From assembly GCA_006503535.1 (NCBI GenBank), contig QYRS01000011.1, positions 1,922,001 through 1,986,000 on the forward strand: DNA of 64,000 nt, given 5' to 3'. Under the pieces are notes generated by a model that saw only the letters and a program-made list of their open reading frames with translations, was not told the DNA's origin and did not search any database. Below are positions 29,885 to 40,493 of this stretch, piece by piece. The translations under genes and the position numbers were made by a program. The DNA is from Arthrinium phaeospermum (taxonomy: Eukaryota; Ascomycota; Sordariomycetes; Amphisphaeriales; Apiosporaceae). How positions within the stretch are numbered: the stretch's first letter is position 1; every line of letters starts with the position of its first letter.

Positions 29885-32800
29885 TCACTGAGGGTGGGGA
29901 TGGGTGGCCCTATGTTGCTGGAAAACCGCACCAGGATGGAACTCCGGGATGGGTGTTTTCGCTGCGGCCTTCTTCGCAGCAAGTGTCGCTCGGCGCTTCG
30001 CCACCGCAGGTGACATGGAACCAGAAGCCCAACGTGCTATTTCATATGTTAGTTTGAACACCGGCGAATATCTAGAGGAGATAGAGAACATACCTTTCAT
30101 AGATGCAGACATCTTCTCCGACTTTGTCATGGAGCCGTAGTCCTTGGGCGCTTCGGAGCCATGAGCGGGAGCACCGTTACCGTTGGGAGGACCGTGGGCG
30201 TTGTTAAGCTGTACCGGTCCAGGTCCATTGCTCACAGGCACACTGGTAGGATGGCTGGTTGGGGGAGGAACAGCCGACGTGAAGCTCCCAGTGTTGCCGT
30301 TGAAGTTCTTGATTTTGATCTTGGTCATCTTGGGGGCCACGGCGGCTGGCTCAGGTGTTGGTTCCGGAACTGGCTCAGGACGGTTGTGGGCGGCATCGGC
30401 AAAGTCATTGGCTTGTGCTTTCTTGGACACCCGACGAGTGCGCTTGGGCTTGCGTTGATCCTCGTTATCCTCAAAATCGCCATCGTCCTCGTCAAGGGAG
30501 AACTTCTTCTGACGCTTCTCTCGAAGGCCGTACGCAGACACGGTAGTCGAAGCAGTAGCTGTCGACGAAGACGTGTTCGGGCGGGACTCGTCGGGACCTT
30601 GCGTCGAAGGTATGGATGTAGTGCTGTAAAAAGACCCGGTCGGTACTTCCGCAAGTCGTGAATTGCGTCGGGCACGGGCAGACCGGTTCGTGATAACCTC
30701 GTGGTCGTGGCTATCATTGGCGGTGTAATCCTCATCGTGGAACATCTTCCGCCTCCGCTTCCGGCTTGGCCTCTCTTCAGCCTCGTCGGGTTCCGGTTGA
30801 CCTTCGTTCTCTGTGGAGGGGTCTTCGGGCACCGACGTGGGCGCATTGTTTTTCTTGGCCCTTCCACCGCGGCCACGCTTCTTTGGCGTTTCCTCGACAG
30901 GAGGTTCTGGTTGCGAACTGAAAGAGAGGTGTGAATCGCCGTTCTCTTCGCCATTCTGACGTCCCCGGCGTCGCTTAGGCGGTGGTTGCGTTGGGACAGG
31001 CGTCGAGCTCCTGCTAGTAGCTTCCACGTCACCAAACAAGTTGGTGGGTTTCCTAGTCCGCTTGCCATGCACCACGTTAGGGTTGACGTCGTCAATCTCA
31101 GCAGCCTTGGCCGTCTGCTTGGGCCTATCTCGTAGCCTGGCCTTTCCGACACCGCGTCTCTGAGCTAATGGGTCCTGCATGCCAATCTTGGAGTCCCGGT
31201 CATCGTACTCGAAGAGATATGCAGATGCCATGACTCGGTCTTGTTGTCGAGCATACAGGACCATGGAGTCCTCCTTGAGTGCGCGAATGCCCTTGACTTG
31301 GAAGTCTTTACGAACGGGAATGGCGTCAGGATCCTTGCTGAGTGCCATCTTCTCACGCTGCAGGAAGGCTGCTTCTTCTGCTTGGTACTTGACAGCATTG
31401 TCTTCGTCATCGACGATCTTCCGGAGGCGGACCCACTCTTCCTGCCAAGCCACAAGAACGTTGTTGACGGCCGCAAGACGCTCGTACAGATCTTCCTCAT
31501 TCAGTGAATCGACATCATCAAAGAGACTCGTGAGATCCGATGCTGGTCGTGGTTGCTTGAACTGATATTGCTTCTTGGCAGGAGGCTGGGCTGCCAGAAC
31601 CTCGGCTTCGGGTGCGGGCGAGTTGTTGGCTGTTGCGGCAGGGGTACCGGCTGGCGTATCTTCATTGACAACTTCATCGATGACTTCCAGATCTTCCGGT
31701 GCTTCATGTGTAACCTCCGGTTCTGCCACCTCCTCCTCGGCAATCGCAGGGTACATGACCTTGGAGCCTGCAATATACGGCGTCAGGTAGGCGTATGGGC
31801 CGTTGTTCTCTTCCTTTTCGACTGTAGATTTAGCTGGAGGTTGTTCCTTGACCAGTAAAGATTTCAGTTCCGCCTTGATCTGCTTTTCGTGTCGCTTGGC
31901 AAGTGATGTCTCTTCCGGCTGTTCTCTTTTTTGAACGGGGTTTTCTTCCGGCATCACCTTGACATCCTCTTCGGGTTGCTCTTCCGGCGTTTCCATTGGC
32001 TTTGCGTTTGCCTTATCCTCGAGTTGCACGACTGACTGCTGCTCAGGCTTCTCAGTGAGTTCCTCAGTGATTTCCTCAACAGGTTCCTCAGCAGGTTCCT
32101 CGGCAGGTTCCTCAGCAGGTTCCCCAGCAGATTCCTCAAGAGTATCCTCGACAGTATCTTTGACAATATCACGAGGCACCTCAGTAGGCTTCTCAGTAGG
32201 CTCTGCAGTTGGTTCTTCGGTAGGCTCTTCAGTCGGCTCTTCAGTAGGCTCCTTAGTAGGCTCTGCAGTTGGTTCTTCGGTAGGCTCTTCAGTCGGCTCT
32301 TCAGTAGGCTCCTTAGTAGGCATTTCGATCTCATCTTCAGTAGGCTTCTCGATGTCCTCATTAGTAGGCTTTTCGATCGGCTTCTCAGTAAGTTCTCCAG
32401 TAGACATCTCAGGAGGTATCTCCGAAAGCGTCTCGGCGATCTGCTTGACAGGCTCCTCTGCAGGTGACACTGTAGGCTTCTCTTCAGGCATCTCCGAAGA
32501 TGTTTCCTGATGCACCTCCTCAGCCTTCTCCACGGGCGCTTCTGCAGGGACCTCCGCAGGCTTCTCCTCCGGTATCGATTGAGCCTTTACTTCTGGCTCC
32601 GGCTTCGCCTCAGACACAGGTTCTGGCACCTGGACGTCAGGAGGCTCTTGAACCTCGACCTTGGGTGGATGTGATTCTGCAGTCTGCGACGTGGTATCAG
32701 GCGCAATCTCCATCTTGGTCTCCGTCGTGGCATCCGGAAAGATGACTGTGCCATTGGCGTTGGATACTGGCGCATCCTCCGACTTGTTGTGTTGGGCGTC

Positions 32801-33496
32801 ATCCTCGTCTTGAGCCATATGAGCTAGCGGCCCCGCAGACCCAGTGTGAGAAGAGCCCGAATTGGTTCGCTGGTGGAACGATTCGTCCGACACCTCACTG
32901 TGGTGGCCTCCGACCTCAATAGTGTCTTGGACGGGCACATCCTCCTCGAGCTGTTCTGCGACGAATGGTTGGGGGTCCAGCGTCGATTTCCGCGGCTGAG
33001 CACGCCTGGACGCGGACTTGGCAGGCTGCTCCGACGCCCGGCGCTTTGCACGGGGTTCGGGCTCATCATCAAACACCTCACCACCGGGAAGAGCGAAATC
33101 AGTCTTGCGCTTCTTCACTGAGCGTGTAGTAGACGGCGCAGCCTTGGACGCGGTGGACTCTTCAACAGCGTCATCCACTCGGTCAAATGAGTAGTCTATA
33201 CGGGTCCTCTTGCGAAGAGAGCGCCCGCCCTTAGTCCCAGCATCGTCGGGAGAGGCGGCGACGGGGTCCAGATTCCTGGGCCGGGTGCGAGTGCCTCTGG
33301 CGTTGGACGGGCTGGGCGTCTCAAAAGTGAAGGATGATGACGGGGCCATGGCTGCGGCTGCTGGTGGTGCTGCCGGGGTCTCAGTGGCAAGGTTTTCTGA
33401 AGACTCTGAGCGACGGTGTGAGGATGAAGCAGGGAAAGTGTGACGCTTGCGGCCCGAAAAGCGAGCTCTTGCACGCTGACTGTTTGGCGAATCCAT
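29885..33496 (-). CDS. Large low-complexity nuclear-looking protein with EPT/EEP repeats, 1,184 aa
   Basis: The first good ATG is at 33496 (MDSPNSQRARARFSGRKR). Residues 1-230 are basic/Ser-rich with several nuclear-localisation-like clusters (KKRKTDFALPGGEVFDDEPE). Residues about 290-540 form a long Glu/Pro/Thr repeat (EEPTEEPTEEPTAEPTKEPT type). A conserved-looking helical block follows (DLTSLFDDVDSLNEEDLYER, LVAWQEEWVRLRKIVDDEDN, PDAIPVRKDFQVKGIRALKE). The C-terminal half has KRRRGR and KKRGRGGRAKK basic clusters and ends in an Ala/Lys-rich block (SPAVAKRRATLAAKKAAAK). One intron (30037-30093, GTATGT, CTAAC, TAG) is 57 nt with no stop in frame. Chromatin association is inferred from composition only, and the family is not named. 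Confidence 0.8.
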   Translation of the reverse strand: MDSPNSQRARARFSGRKRHTFPASSSHRRSESSENLATETPAAPPAAAAMAPSSSFTFETPSPSNARGTRTRPRNLDPVAASPDDAGTKGGRSLRKRTRIDYSFDRVDDAVEESTASKAAPSTTRSVKKRKTDFALPGGEVFDDEPEPRAKRRASEQPAKSASRRAQPRKSTLDPQPFVAEQLEEDVPVQDTIEVGGHHSEVSDESFHQRTNSGSSHTGSAGPLAHMAQDEDDAQHNKSEDAPVSNANGTVIFPDATTETKMEIAPDTTSQTAESHPPKVEVQEPPDVQVPEPVSEAKPEPEVKAQSIPEEKPAEVPAEAPVEKAEEVHQETSSEMPEEKPTVSPAEEPVKQIAETLSEIPPEMSTGELTEKPIEKPTNEDIEKPTEDEIEMPTKEPTEEPTEEPTEEPTAEPTKEPTEEPTEEPTEEPTAEPTEKPTEVPRDIVKDTVEDTLEESAGEPAEEPAEEPAEEPVEEITEELTEKPEQQSVVQLEDKANAKPMETPEEQPEEDVKVMPEENPVQKREQPEETSLAKRHEKQIKAELKSLLVKEQPPAKSTVEKEENNGPYAYLTPYIAGSKVMYPAIAEEEVAEPEVTHEAPEDLEVIDEVVNEDTPAGTPAATANNSPAPEAEVLAAQPPAKKQYQFKQPRPASDLTSLFDDVDSLNEEDLYERLAAVNNVLVAWQEEWVRLRKIVDDEDNAVKYQAEEAAFLQREKMALSKDPDAIPVRKDFQVKGIRALKEDSMVLYARQQDRVMASAYLFEYDDRDSKIGMQDPLAQRRGVGKARLRDRPKQTAKAAEIDDVNPNVVHGKRTRKPTNLFGDVEATSRSSTPVPTQPPPKRRRGRQNGEENGDSHLSFSSQPEPPVEETPKKRGRGGRAKKNNAPTSVPEDPSTENEGQPEPDEAEERPSRKRRRKMFHDEDYTANDSHDHEVITNRSARARRNSRLAEVPTGSFYSTTSIPSTQGPDESRPNTSSSTATASTTVSAYGLREKRQKKFSLDEDDGDFEDNEDQRKPKRTRRVSKKAQANDFADAAHNRPEPVPEPTPEPAAVAPKMTKIKIKNFNGNTGSFTSAVPPPTSHPTSVPVSNGPGPVQLNNAHGPPNGNGAPAHGSEAPKDYGSMTKSEKMSASMKGMFSISSRYSPVFKLTYEIARWASGSMSPAVAKRRATLAAKKAAAKTPIPEFHPGAVFQQHRATHPHPQ
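32198..32317 (-). repeat. 60-bp perfect tandem duplication inside the Glu/Pro/Thr repeat
   Basis: Two adjacent 60-bp units are identical. Each encodes a PTEEPTEEPTEEPTAEPTKE-type 20-residue segment. The surrounding 12- to 15-bp EPTEEPT units are diverged, so this duplication is recent relative to the rest and probably varies between strains. Confidence 0.85.
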
Positions 33497-35539
33497 GAGA
33501 AAAATGCAACAATTGACGTTGTTGTTGGGCACGTATTGTAACCCCGTTCAAGAGGCTGCAAGTCGACCACAAAGAAGGTTACAAGTCAGAGAGAGGGTCG
33601 GAGATTATTATGTAAGTGGGTACACCCCCAAATTTGAGCCAACTAGGGGATTGGCAGGACGTCAGGGAAAACCAGAAGGCGTCGGACCTCGAGGTATGAA
33701 GGCCGAACCAACGAGACGGGTAAAAGAGAAAAGGTGAAATAGAGAACAATAAGGACTTGGAGGTTTGCTGATGCGCTCGCGCAAGGCAAGAGAAAAATGC
33801 GTGCCGCGGGCAACTTGTCTGTAAGAGCAAAGATGACAGGTTAGTACAAGCCGCTCGGATGAACGTGCCAAAACAACTCCTGGCTGGTCGGTATTAGATG
33901 GAGGATGGAAGAATGCGATGCCGCAGCCTATAGAGCAGAGTAGAGAATGAAAGATACTGAGCGCGCGCGCAACAGTGTAAGTCGGCGGACTTGTGTAGAA
34001 AAGCATTCAAGGCGCTTGTGTAATGGCCGGATAGGGAAGGCTGACGTGGTGTATGTTGTTGCTTGGGCGAAGGGTTTGAAAGATGCAGGATGAAACGGGA
34101 TCAACCGGAAACATTGCAATGGCCGGGACGTGAGGACATGAATTGGATCACCACTTACAGTAGATGGAAGAACAAGGCGTGATATGTGTGAGCCGATCTG
34201 CGTTTTCCGGCGGCTATGTTGAAGAGTTAGGTCTCGTGACATGGTATTTGTTATGCGGTTTAACACGCATACCGGCGTACCTTACATCAGAAAGGGATCG
34301 GCATGGGACACTCGCAACGGGCGCCGGCCAAGTCGACAACTTGATCCTGGAGATTCTGGCTCTGCTCTATATAGAGACAAGGCTCGAAAAAGCAGGGGAG
34401 TGGTGGTTGCTGAGTGAGTGAGCGGTTGGCTGAATGATGTAGACGAGGGAAGAAGTAGCCCTTCGGTCGAGTTTGGGGGCAAGTCAGTCTGGCAACAAGA
34501 TGCTCCCTCAAGATTCAATAAGACGTATGAGAGAAAATAAGCTGATGGACTTGGGCCAAAAAGTCGGATTGACCAGAAAGGCTGTTTGTACAACCGCAGC
34601 AACAATATCAAGTGGGTTAGCGATGTTGCGATTGTATGCGAACGGCGTCATGCTCTCCTGCCTCTTATTCATCTCACAATCAATCTATTCAATCAAGCAC
34701 CAAGCACCAGGGTCAATTTTTGGAGGTTCCAGCACAGCAAGCAGGGAGTGGCACACTCCACCAGCCACACGCCCCAAGTTTTTCTCGCAGCGAGGGCCCT
34801 GTCCAGCCAGTCAGCGCTGACGGTTCCGAGTGGAACCCCGTCTTGGGGGGGTTCCAGTCGAGGTTCCAGCGAGCCAGCATGCCCAGGCCAGGACGGAAGA
34901 GGCTTAGCGAGCCATCTGGCAAGCCCTCTCCTCCAATCAAACCGCCAAAATCCTCGACCATTCCGTTTATGGGGCCTGCTGGTGAGCCCCCCATTTCCCC
35001 TTGCGGGTTGCATGCATGGGATTTGGGACAGGGCGCATACGTAGCTCTCCGTGGAACTTGTGACGATCGAACGGACGTCAAGACATAGAAGCTTCACTTC
35101 GACCACCTAGGCGAATGCCACTATTACCTTAAGTCAACATCGCAGCAGCCCGTTACGTGCTTCCGTCTGTATCTCAACAACGCTTTCTATTATCGAGTGC
35201 CTGTCCATCATCAATGCTGGCCTAGCCAGATCCCCTTGACCAAAGAGGTGTGTAGCTCGAAGCCCCCCCTCCAGCTTCTTCGTTGGAGGTTGCCCCGAAG
35301 CTTGCGAAACCCAGCATTCCCACTCTCGTGACCTGTTTGCATCTCGGATTCTTCGCCCTCTATACCATTGCGACTAGGCTATACTTCGAAGCCTCTCTCC
35401 CACCAACGAATTGCAATTTGTCTGGGGGCGTCGTCGAAGCATCGTGCCAACGCAGCTGAAATCACCGGCAGCTAGCTGACCATTTCGAATCGTACAGAGC
35501 GCACACCCCATAGACGCACCACCTTTCTGGTAGTTCACC
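33497..35539. other. Two-kilobase divergent intergenic region
   Basis: This separates the minus-strand nuclear protein from plus-strand Mtc1. No gene is seen. It holds both promoters and long leaders. The last 350 bp before 35540 are C/T-rich. Confidence 0.5.
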
Positions 35540-37356
35540 ATGGCTTCCAAGAAGACCAAGACCGACAACGAACTGGACGAGCTCTTCTCCTCGCTCGGAG
35601 ACGACGCCGCCCCCAAGAAGAACCACCCCAAGCCCAAGACCGCCGCCTCCAAGGTCCGAGCCGACCAAGAAAAGAAGGACAAGGACATCTTGGCCGACCT
35701 GGAGAGCCAGCTGGGCGACCAGCCCGCCCGACCGCACACGCCGCGCCTCAAGGAATCGGGCGGCTCCAAGCGAACGAGCACCCAGACCCCTCCCCCAGGC
35801 CGCCAGTCCGAGGACAACAGCAACAAACCCGCCGCCGCCGCCGCCGCCGCAAACCTACCCCGCAAGTCGGTCGACAGCGCGCGCTCGCTGCATGCGACCT
35901 TCACCCCGAGCGCCACGAGCTCCGACCTCCAGGATGCCGAGAAGAAGGGCACCGTCGAGCAGACTGCTCCCGCTGCTGGCGGCGGATGGTGGGGAGGCAT
36001 CTTTGCGACTGCCACTGCTACTGCCTCGGCCGCCATAAAACAGGCCGAAGTCGTCTACAAGGACATCCAGCACAACGAGGATGCGAAGAAGTACCTGGAG
36101 TCCGTCCGTGGCAATGTTGATGTTATTCGAGGCTATGGTAAGTTTCCCTGCATATTTACCTTCTTGCCCAGGTTCTAGTATCGAGCAAGCTCAATTGCTG
36201 TTGCTTCTTCTACCTTGCGCTTGCGACTCGTATCGCTATCACTCTTGGTCGCCGTTCCACCTACAACACCTACCTCATATACTCTTGCCGGGCTTGACAT
36301 CTTGGCCACTATCTCTCTTCGCCCTGCTGGTACAACCCGAGACTAACCAGATCTCTTCTTGTGAATCTAGGTGACGAGTTGCGACACCGAGCTCTGCCCA
36401 CTTTTACCAACATCCTGCAAACTTTGGCGCCGCCCATTTCGTCGCACGAGCGCCTTCTGATTCACATTACACACGACCTTGTGGGCTACCCCTCGCTGGA
36501 CCCATTGGTCTACGGCGTCTTCAGTCGTGTAATGTCTCAGGTCGAGGGTGGTGACCTATTGGTTGTGCAACGCGGCCACGAAAGCACGGCCCGGCGCCCC
36601 TCGGACGCCCACTACCGCGGCTCGGCCTCGTCTGCCGGCTGGCGCGACGGGCCCTGGTGGCGCCAGGTCGACATCCCGCGCGACCTCGGCACCATCAAGG
36701 GCCTGGTAGAGGGCACGAAGCTCTGCCGCGTGTCGGCCGAGAGCTACGCGCACGACTACTTCGCCGCCGACGGCGGGGTCGTCGAGGCCCAGAAGCGCGC
36801 GCTCGAGCCGGTCGACGAGCACAACCCCGTCCGCACCAGCGACATCTTCCTGGCCGTCCAGGCCATCACGGTCGAGGCCGACGAGGCCCTCTTCACCGGC
36901 AGCGCGGCCGGCGAGAAGGAGAAGGCCGAGAGCCCCGTGGCCGACGAGCCGGGCGACGCGCAGATCTGCTTCGCCGTCTACGTCTTCGACCCCGTGCACG
37001 AGATCACGTACAGCACCGTCAGCCAGAACGTGCCGGCCAAGTGGATCCGCTGGCTCGACGCGGCCAGCCCGCTCACGCCGGCCAGCGGCGAGTCCGAGGC
37101 CCAGGCCCAGCAGCAGGAGCTGATTAACGTGCCCGACGAGATTCGGGAGATTGTCGAGAGTGGTGGTGTTGACCCACGCGAGTGGGTGGCCGAGTGGGTG
37201 GAGGAGGCCCTCAGCTTGAGCGTCGGTATTGTTGCTCAGCGGTACGTGGCCCGGCGCATGGGCGTCGGCGATGGCGGCCTCGGCAAGGGCAAGCAGAGGA
37301 TGGAGGATGTGGTCGAGGATGGTGGTGGTGAGGCTGCGCGGGCTGGGTTGATCTGA
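35540..37356 (+). CDS. mtc1: Maintenance of telomere capping protein 1 (Mtc1) homologue
   Basis: Two exons (35540-36137, 36371-37356) give 527 aa. The acidic/basic N-terminus contains ELDELFSSLGDD and DILADLESQLGDQ, typical of the family. GGGWWGGIFATATATASAAI, KQAEVVYKDIQHNEDAKKYL and the core HERLLIHITHDLVGYPSLDP follow. FAVYVFDPVHEITYSTVSQN and KWIRWLD sit in the C-terminal half. In yeast Mtc1 affects growth of telomere-capping mutants and associates with COPI/Golgi vesicles. The exact role here is inferred from the family. The intron (36138-36370) is GTAAGT...CTAG. Confidence 0.85.
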
Positions 37357-38226
37357 GATCGGTCTTGACATCTCTCGTTCGTACCCTCCTTTTTGATGGT
37401 TTTCTGTTTTCGGAGTGTCGGGAGTTGTCATGGTTGACCCCCTCCCTGGTATGATTTCTGTTCGTTTTCGTCCATCAGCAAAAGGGCCAATGTTTACAGA
37501 TAACAACACCGAATACACACACAAGCAACACAGGATACGGTTGTTTTCAATCTGATTTGCCCCGTATGTTATTGCCGTCATTTCTCTTTCAGGGCCTTGT
37601 CTCTGTTTCGTGGGCTCGGTCGGTCCGAAAGGCTGGATCAAATTGGCAGCACATGTTGTGAACTATCTTCTGTATGAATTCGGCCAAACTTCCCCATCCC
37701 TTTCCCATGACTTCTTATGTGATTGCTACAACGCAAACGTCCTGTTCGGCTATCTGCTTGCATCAGTCTTTTTCGTCTCAGCTTCGGTTGCTGGGGTATG
37801 CCTACAGTACGTTTTCGACTCCATCAACGATAGCGGTCTGTTTGTTCTTTCAATTCCCAGAGTCACTACACTTGCAGATTACCAATATCGAGGGTGGTTG
37901 CCCCATGGCCTCGTCACAACATGACGAGTCTCCCGCCGCTACCATACATCATCCTCTTGTGCTCATATCTCCAATTATCACATGGGGTCCTACAAGTTCG
38001 ACACTCATGATTGCAGCGAAAGACAGGCTTTGGAATTGCACTGCTGGCATCACTCATTGATGTGTACATATATACTTTCGGCTCCCAGCAATCAATGCCC
38101 ATTGCTGGTATAGTCTACGTTTATTGCTCACTGCATGCTTATTGTAGGTGTGTGTACCTGCCTCGCCAGCTTCGGATCATTCGCGGATAAGGAGTAGCTC
38201 CTAAACAAGTTCGTCCATTCGTGACG

Positions 38227-39787
38227 ATGGATCGAAAGCCGTCTTCGTCGTCGACCACGCCGAGCGTGAAGGCCATGCGCGACTTCTATGCGCCTTGGGT
38301 CACTCAGAACCGGCACGGCCGCGGCATCGTTAAGGGAGGGGCGGCGGTCAAGGTCTCCATCCCCTCCGCTTCGTCTGCTTCTTCGTCGCGCCCGATTCGT
38401 GGGCAAGGCACAGCGGTGGGAGTGTCTCGGTCTGGGTTCCCTCATAATGCGCGAACTGCGAGGGCGGTACCGTTATCCTCCAAAGAGGACGAGATTGGGA
38501 TTGCGATCTTGTCGCCTGCTGTGACCAGTGCCTCAGCGTCGTCCTTGTCGTCTTCTGGTGGGAAAGAAGAGGCCGTACATCAATCGACATCGCAGTGGAT
38601 TGAAAAGGAAAGCGGTCGCCACTACATTCCACAACGGCAGATCGACCTTCTTCCGTACCGGTCGTTCTTCGACGGCGACGATTCGGTTGACAGCCGGGGC
38701 CGGGGACATTGGTGGTGGAAGGGTCTTTCCCCATTCATCGGGATTGTGGACAGGAATACGGTAACGAAACCTCGACAGGGCTCAGGAAGGGTTACAGGAA
38801 CGTGGCCGCTGCATGACAGCCACCGCCATTACCACCTCCCTCCCCATCCCCGACTGCGCTGGGCAAGACGAGTCGCCGCCGCGATTAAAGCCAGGCCACT
38901 TATAGTAACAGTCGCCGAGTTGGGTGGTGCTTTGATGCTTTTGGTATCCCTGATAGTGGTGATACTGTTCGCGAAACATCATCACCAGGAGGCGGATACG
39001 ACGCCAATATCCACGACCATGACAAGAGGGAAGGATGCCAATACCACTGTTATGAGTACGAAATGCACCACCACTGTCATGATTACCCATGTGAAGCCCA
39101 TGCACACACATAGCTTACATACTGTCATCTCCAGTCGCTAGTCAATCGATATCGCCCACAACTACCGCCCCATTATCGGGTTTTCTAAGCGTCATAGTAA
39201 CCGGGAACATAAGAACAGAAGATGTGCTAGCCACTACCACCCAAGCCACGCCACCACTTCCAGAATCCACCCACACGCCATCAACCACATGGATAATAAC
39301 CCCGACAACGATAGACAGCTCACCGCCGCAGCCACAACCGCCGTCACCGACAGCCTCGACGCCCGAAGGGGGAGGAGGCTCAAGTACTACTTCTCCTACG
39401 TCTACCATCACCTTCACCTCCGCCCAGTCGGACGAAATGCCCACCCCTGAGACGACGACAGCAATAGCGATAACAACGGCACCCCCAAGCCCTCTTACCA
39501 CGACTCCTTTGACCATGCCGAATCCCGTGGACCTCAATTCCGATAAGATCATCATCGTCGGTCCACGACCGCCACCGTCACCCCCTTTGCAGTCATCGGC
39601 ATCGTCGGCCCCCTTCGGAGTTCCGCATCCACTGCACCCGGTGCCTACTCTCCGCACCTTGGACCACGAGGAGACGACGGCCGCGGTTGGCACACCTACT
39701 GTCACCACCACTCCTTCTCTGTCGGCAGGCTCTTCGCCTCCGTCATCGCGATCCCATTTGCCATACGGCCCTGGACAGTCCCCATAA
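38227..39787 (+). CDS. Single-pass membrane protein with Thr/Ser/Pro-rich outer domain, hypothetical
   Basis: The ATG at 38227 begins MDRKPSSSSTTPSVKAMRDF. Residues 1-230 are cytosol-like (basic, Ser-rich, with GRHYIPQRQIDLLPYRSFFD). A transmembrane helix at about 237-263 (VAELGGALMLLVSLIVVILF) is followed by KHHHQ. The frame then meets a TAG at 39139 unless an intron is removed. GTACGA at 39056 and CCAG at 39134 (79 nt) keep phase and join to a long Thr/Ser/Pro-rich region (TTTAIAITTAPPSPLTTTPL) ending at 39787. With the intron the protein is 493 aa. The layout suggests a plasma-membrane, O-mannosylated sensor-like or structural protein. The family is not recognised. Confidence 0.6.
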
Positions 39788-40493
39788 ACAGCACAACAGA
39801 GATCATGGTACGTGACGGCTTCCTTGTCGCTCGTGTCTCTTCCGCCGGCGACGATGAATGACAATTAACAAAAAGAAAATAAACAAACGAGTGCTGATGG
39901 GCGTGCAATCATCATGGGATAGGAATGAACGCGTGGCCAGGACTATGTGACTAGACTAGACTCCGTACCTTAATTGCATGTGTTGAATCTACAACAACAG
40001 CACCTTCCATTGGCATCATAAGGAAGCTGGAGTCCAGATGCACCCCGCCACCTGTGCCTGAGCATTCGAAAAGGGCTATGGAGGAGCAAAGTGGTGCCAG
40101 TGCACCACAAGAAGCGGTTAGTCGAGACACAAGTCGCGGCCGTGCTTTAGATGTAGCAACAGTAGTGAACATACTACCTTCCATTTCGAAATGAATTCGA
40201 GCGAGAACCGACCGGGTTTTGGTAAGCGTTCAATCTGGCAGAAGAAATGAGCAGGCATCATCATCGTACGCAATGGCGTGGGGGATCGGCAAGATAACAG
40301 CGGCGTCACGTCTGGCAAGCACACACAAGAAAGGAGGGAATGACTACGGACAGGTCCTAGCTACTCCCCAATACCACACCTACCCAGTTTGCTTTTCCCT
40401 ATCTTGCAACTACTAGCTCGCTCTTACCAATATCCCGAGCATGGTCGCTCTCTCTCTCTATCTCTCTGAATCCCGGCACCCAGAAGGTCGCTC
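39788..40493. other. Intergenic region with one 77-codon minus-strand ORF
   Basis: On the minus strand an ATG at 40184 opens 77 codons (MEGSMFTTVATSKARPRLVS...) to 39951. An AAG-GTACGG near the end could be a splice donor. Nothing else supports a gene. A (CT)n microsatellite lies at about 40446-40465. Confidence 0.3.

Noticed and set aside
34693..35106. Minus-strand frame of 137 codons in the mtc1 upstream region
   Set aside because: No ATG with good context, no domain, and overlapping frames on both strands look equally random.
36556..37641. Minus-strand frame of 361 codons opposite mtc1
   Set aside because: Shadow of the Mtc1 second exon. The composition shows no protein family.
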